Positions 63,880-64,000 of a stretch of 64,000 bases of DNA are shown piece after piece. Below the pieces are notes generated by a model. That model was not told where the DNA came from. It saw only the letters and a list, made by a program, of their open reading frames with translations, and ran no database searches. Source of the stretch: an uncultured Prevotellaceae bacterium. Its GTDB lineage: Bacteria; Bacteroidota; Bacteroidia; Bacteroidales; Bacteroidaceae. Position 1 is the stretch's first letter, and each line of letters opens with the position of its first letter. Made by a program: the position numbers and the translations under genes. The stretch covers positions 62,001 to 126,000 of the forward strand of contig CADAAR010000012.1 in NCBI GenBank assembly GCA_902785945.1. Direction: 5' to 3'.

Positions 63880-64000
63880 CAAAAAACAATGGGGAAATAG
63901 CATGAATCCCCAATATAATAAGGAAAAGGCATAGGCCGAACCGTCTAAAGTTTGCCGACTTTTTATCGACTAAAACAAAGTATTTTTAGGCATTTAACAT

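Larger units (their letters stand above)
63149..64000. other. Gene-free stretch with dyad, repeats and an outward promoter
   Basis: After the terminator at 63186 there is no convincing gene. The stretch holds the GTGAGGG dyad (63234-63551), 22-bp-period CGTAGC repeats (63592-63696), a 22-bp pair [AG]TTCC[TC]TAGGC at 63784 and 63806, and a promoter at 63848-63879. A short frame MNPQYNKEKA after the promoter may be chance. Confidence 0.7.

Overview
The window looks like chromosomal DNA from a gut- or oral-type Bacteroidales, most likely Prevotella or a close relative (Segatella, Xylanibacter). The evidence is the Bacteroidetes promoter signature TTTG-N19/20-TAnnTTTG ahead of many genes, the absence of Shine-Dalgarno leaders, several proteins with type IX secretion (T9SS) C-terminal sorting domains, BACON-domain and LruC/DUF4842-type surface proteins, lipoproteins with S-C lipoboxes, and the gene order rimP-nusA-infB ... 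sufB-sufC-sufD. Species assignment is inference.

Positions 1-20.2 kb are an accessory surface-protein region. Four related cassettes occur here. Each pairs a ~160-residue secreted protein carrying a T9SS-like tail with a very large secreted protein, and in the three intact cassettes the two genes overlap by ATGA. Cassette A (minus, cut by the window edge) is divergent from an operon holding a lipase, a BACON lipoprotein and cassette B. Cassette D (minus) is followed by cassette C, a fused and frameshifted derivative. The A/B divergent promoters and the D promoter share a palindromic operator made of 21-bp-spaced direct repeats, always 15 bp from the -7 box. Between B and C lies a small island (8.7-12.7 kb) with two unrecognised proteins and a PrimPol-like/DUF3987 protein, preceded by 22-bp-period repeats.

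Positions 20.3-29.8 kb hold an AAA ATPase, an LruC-type lipoprotein, a membrane-spanning kelch-like/AraC regulator, and a transcription unit with a ~550-nt structured leader, a 48-residue peptide gene and an 843-residue lipoprotein.

Positions 29.9-58.9 kb are mostly housekeeping. The minus strand carries rimP-nusA-infB, a PP2C (SpoIIE-type) phosphatase and sufBCD, then pnp and a C-terminal processing protease. The plus strand carries a geranylgeranyl-reductase-type flavoprotein, a redox-dead TlpA-like lipoprotein, a sialate/xylan-type esterase with a NUDIX hydrolase, topA-aroK-speA-argB and an ECF sigma/anti-sigma pair. ribF with a CPBP protease and three tRNAs (Asn, Val, Met) complete this part.

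Positions 59.0-64.0 kb have two more LruC-type proteins, divergently transcribed. They are followed by a gene-free stretch containing a 318-bp dyad with ten GTGAGGG boxes in exact mirror positions, further 22-bp-period repeats, and a promoter reading out of the window.
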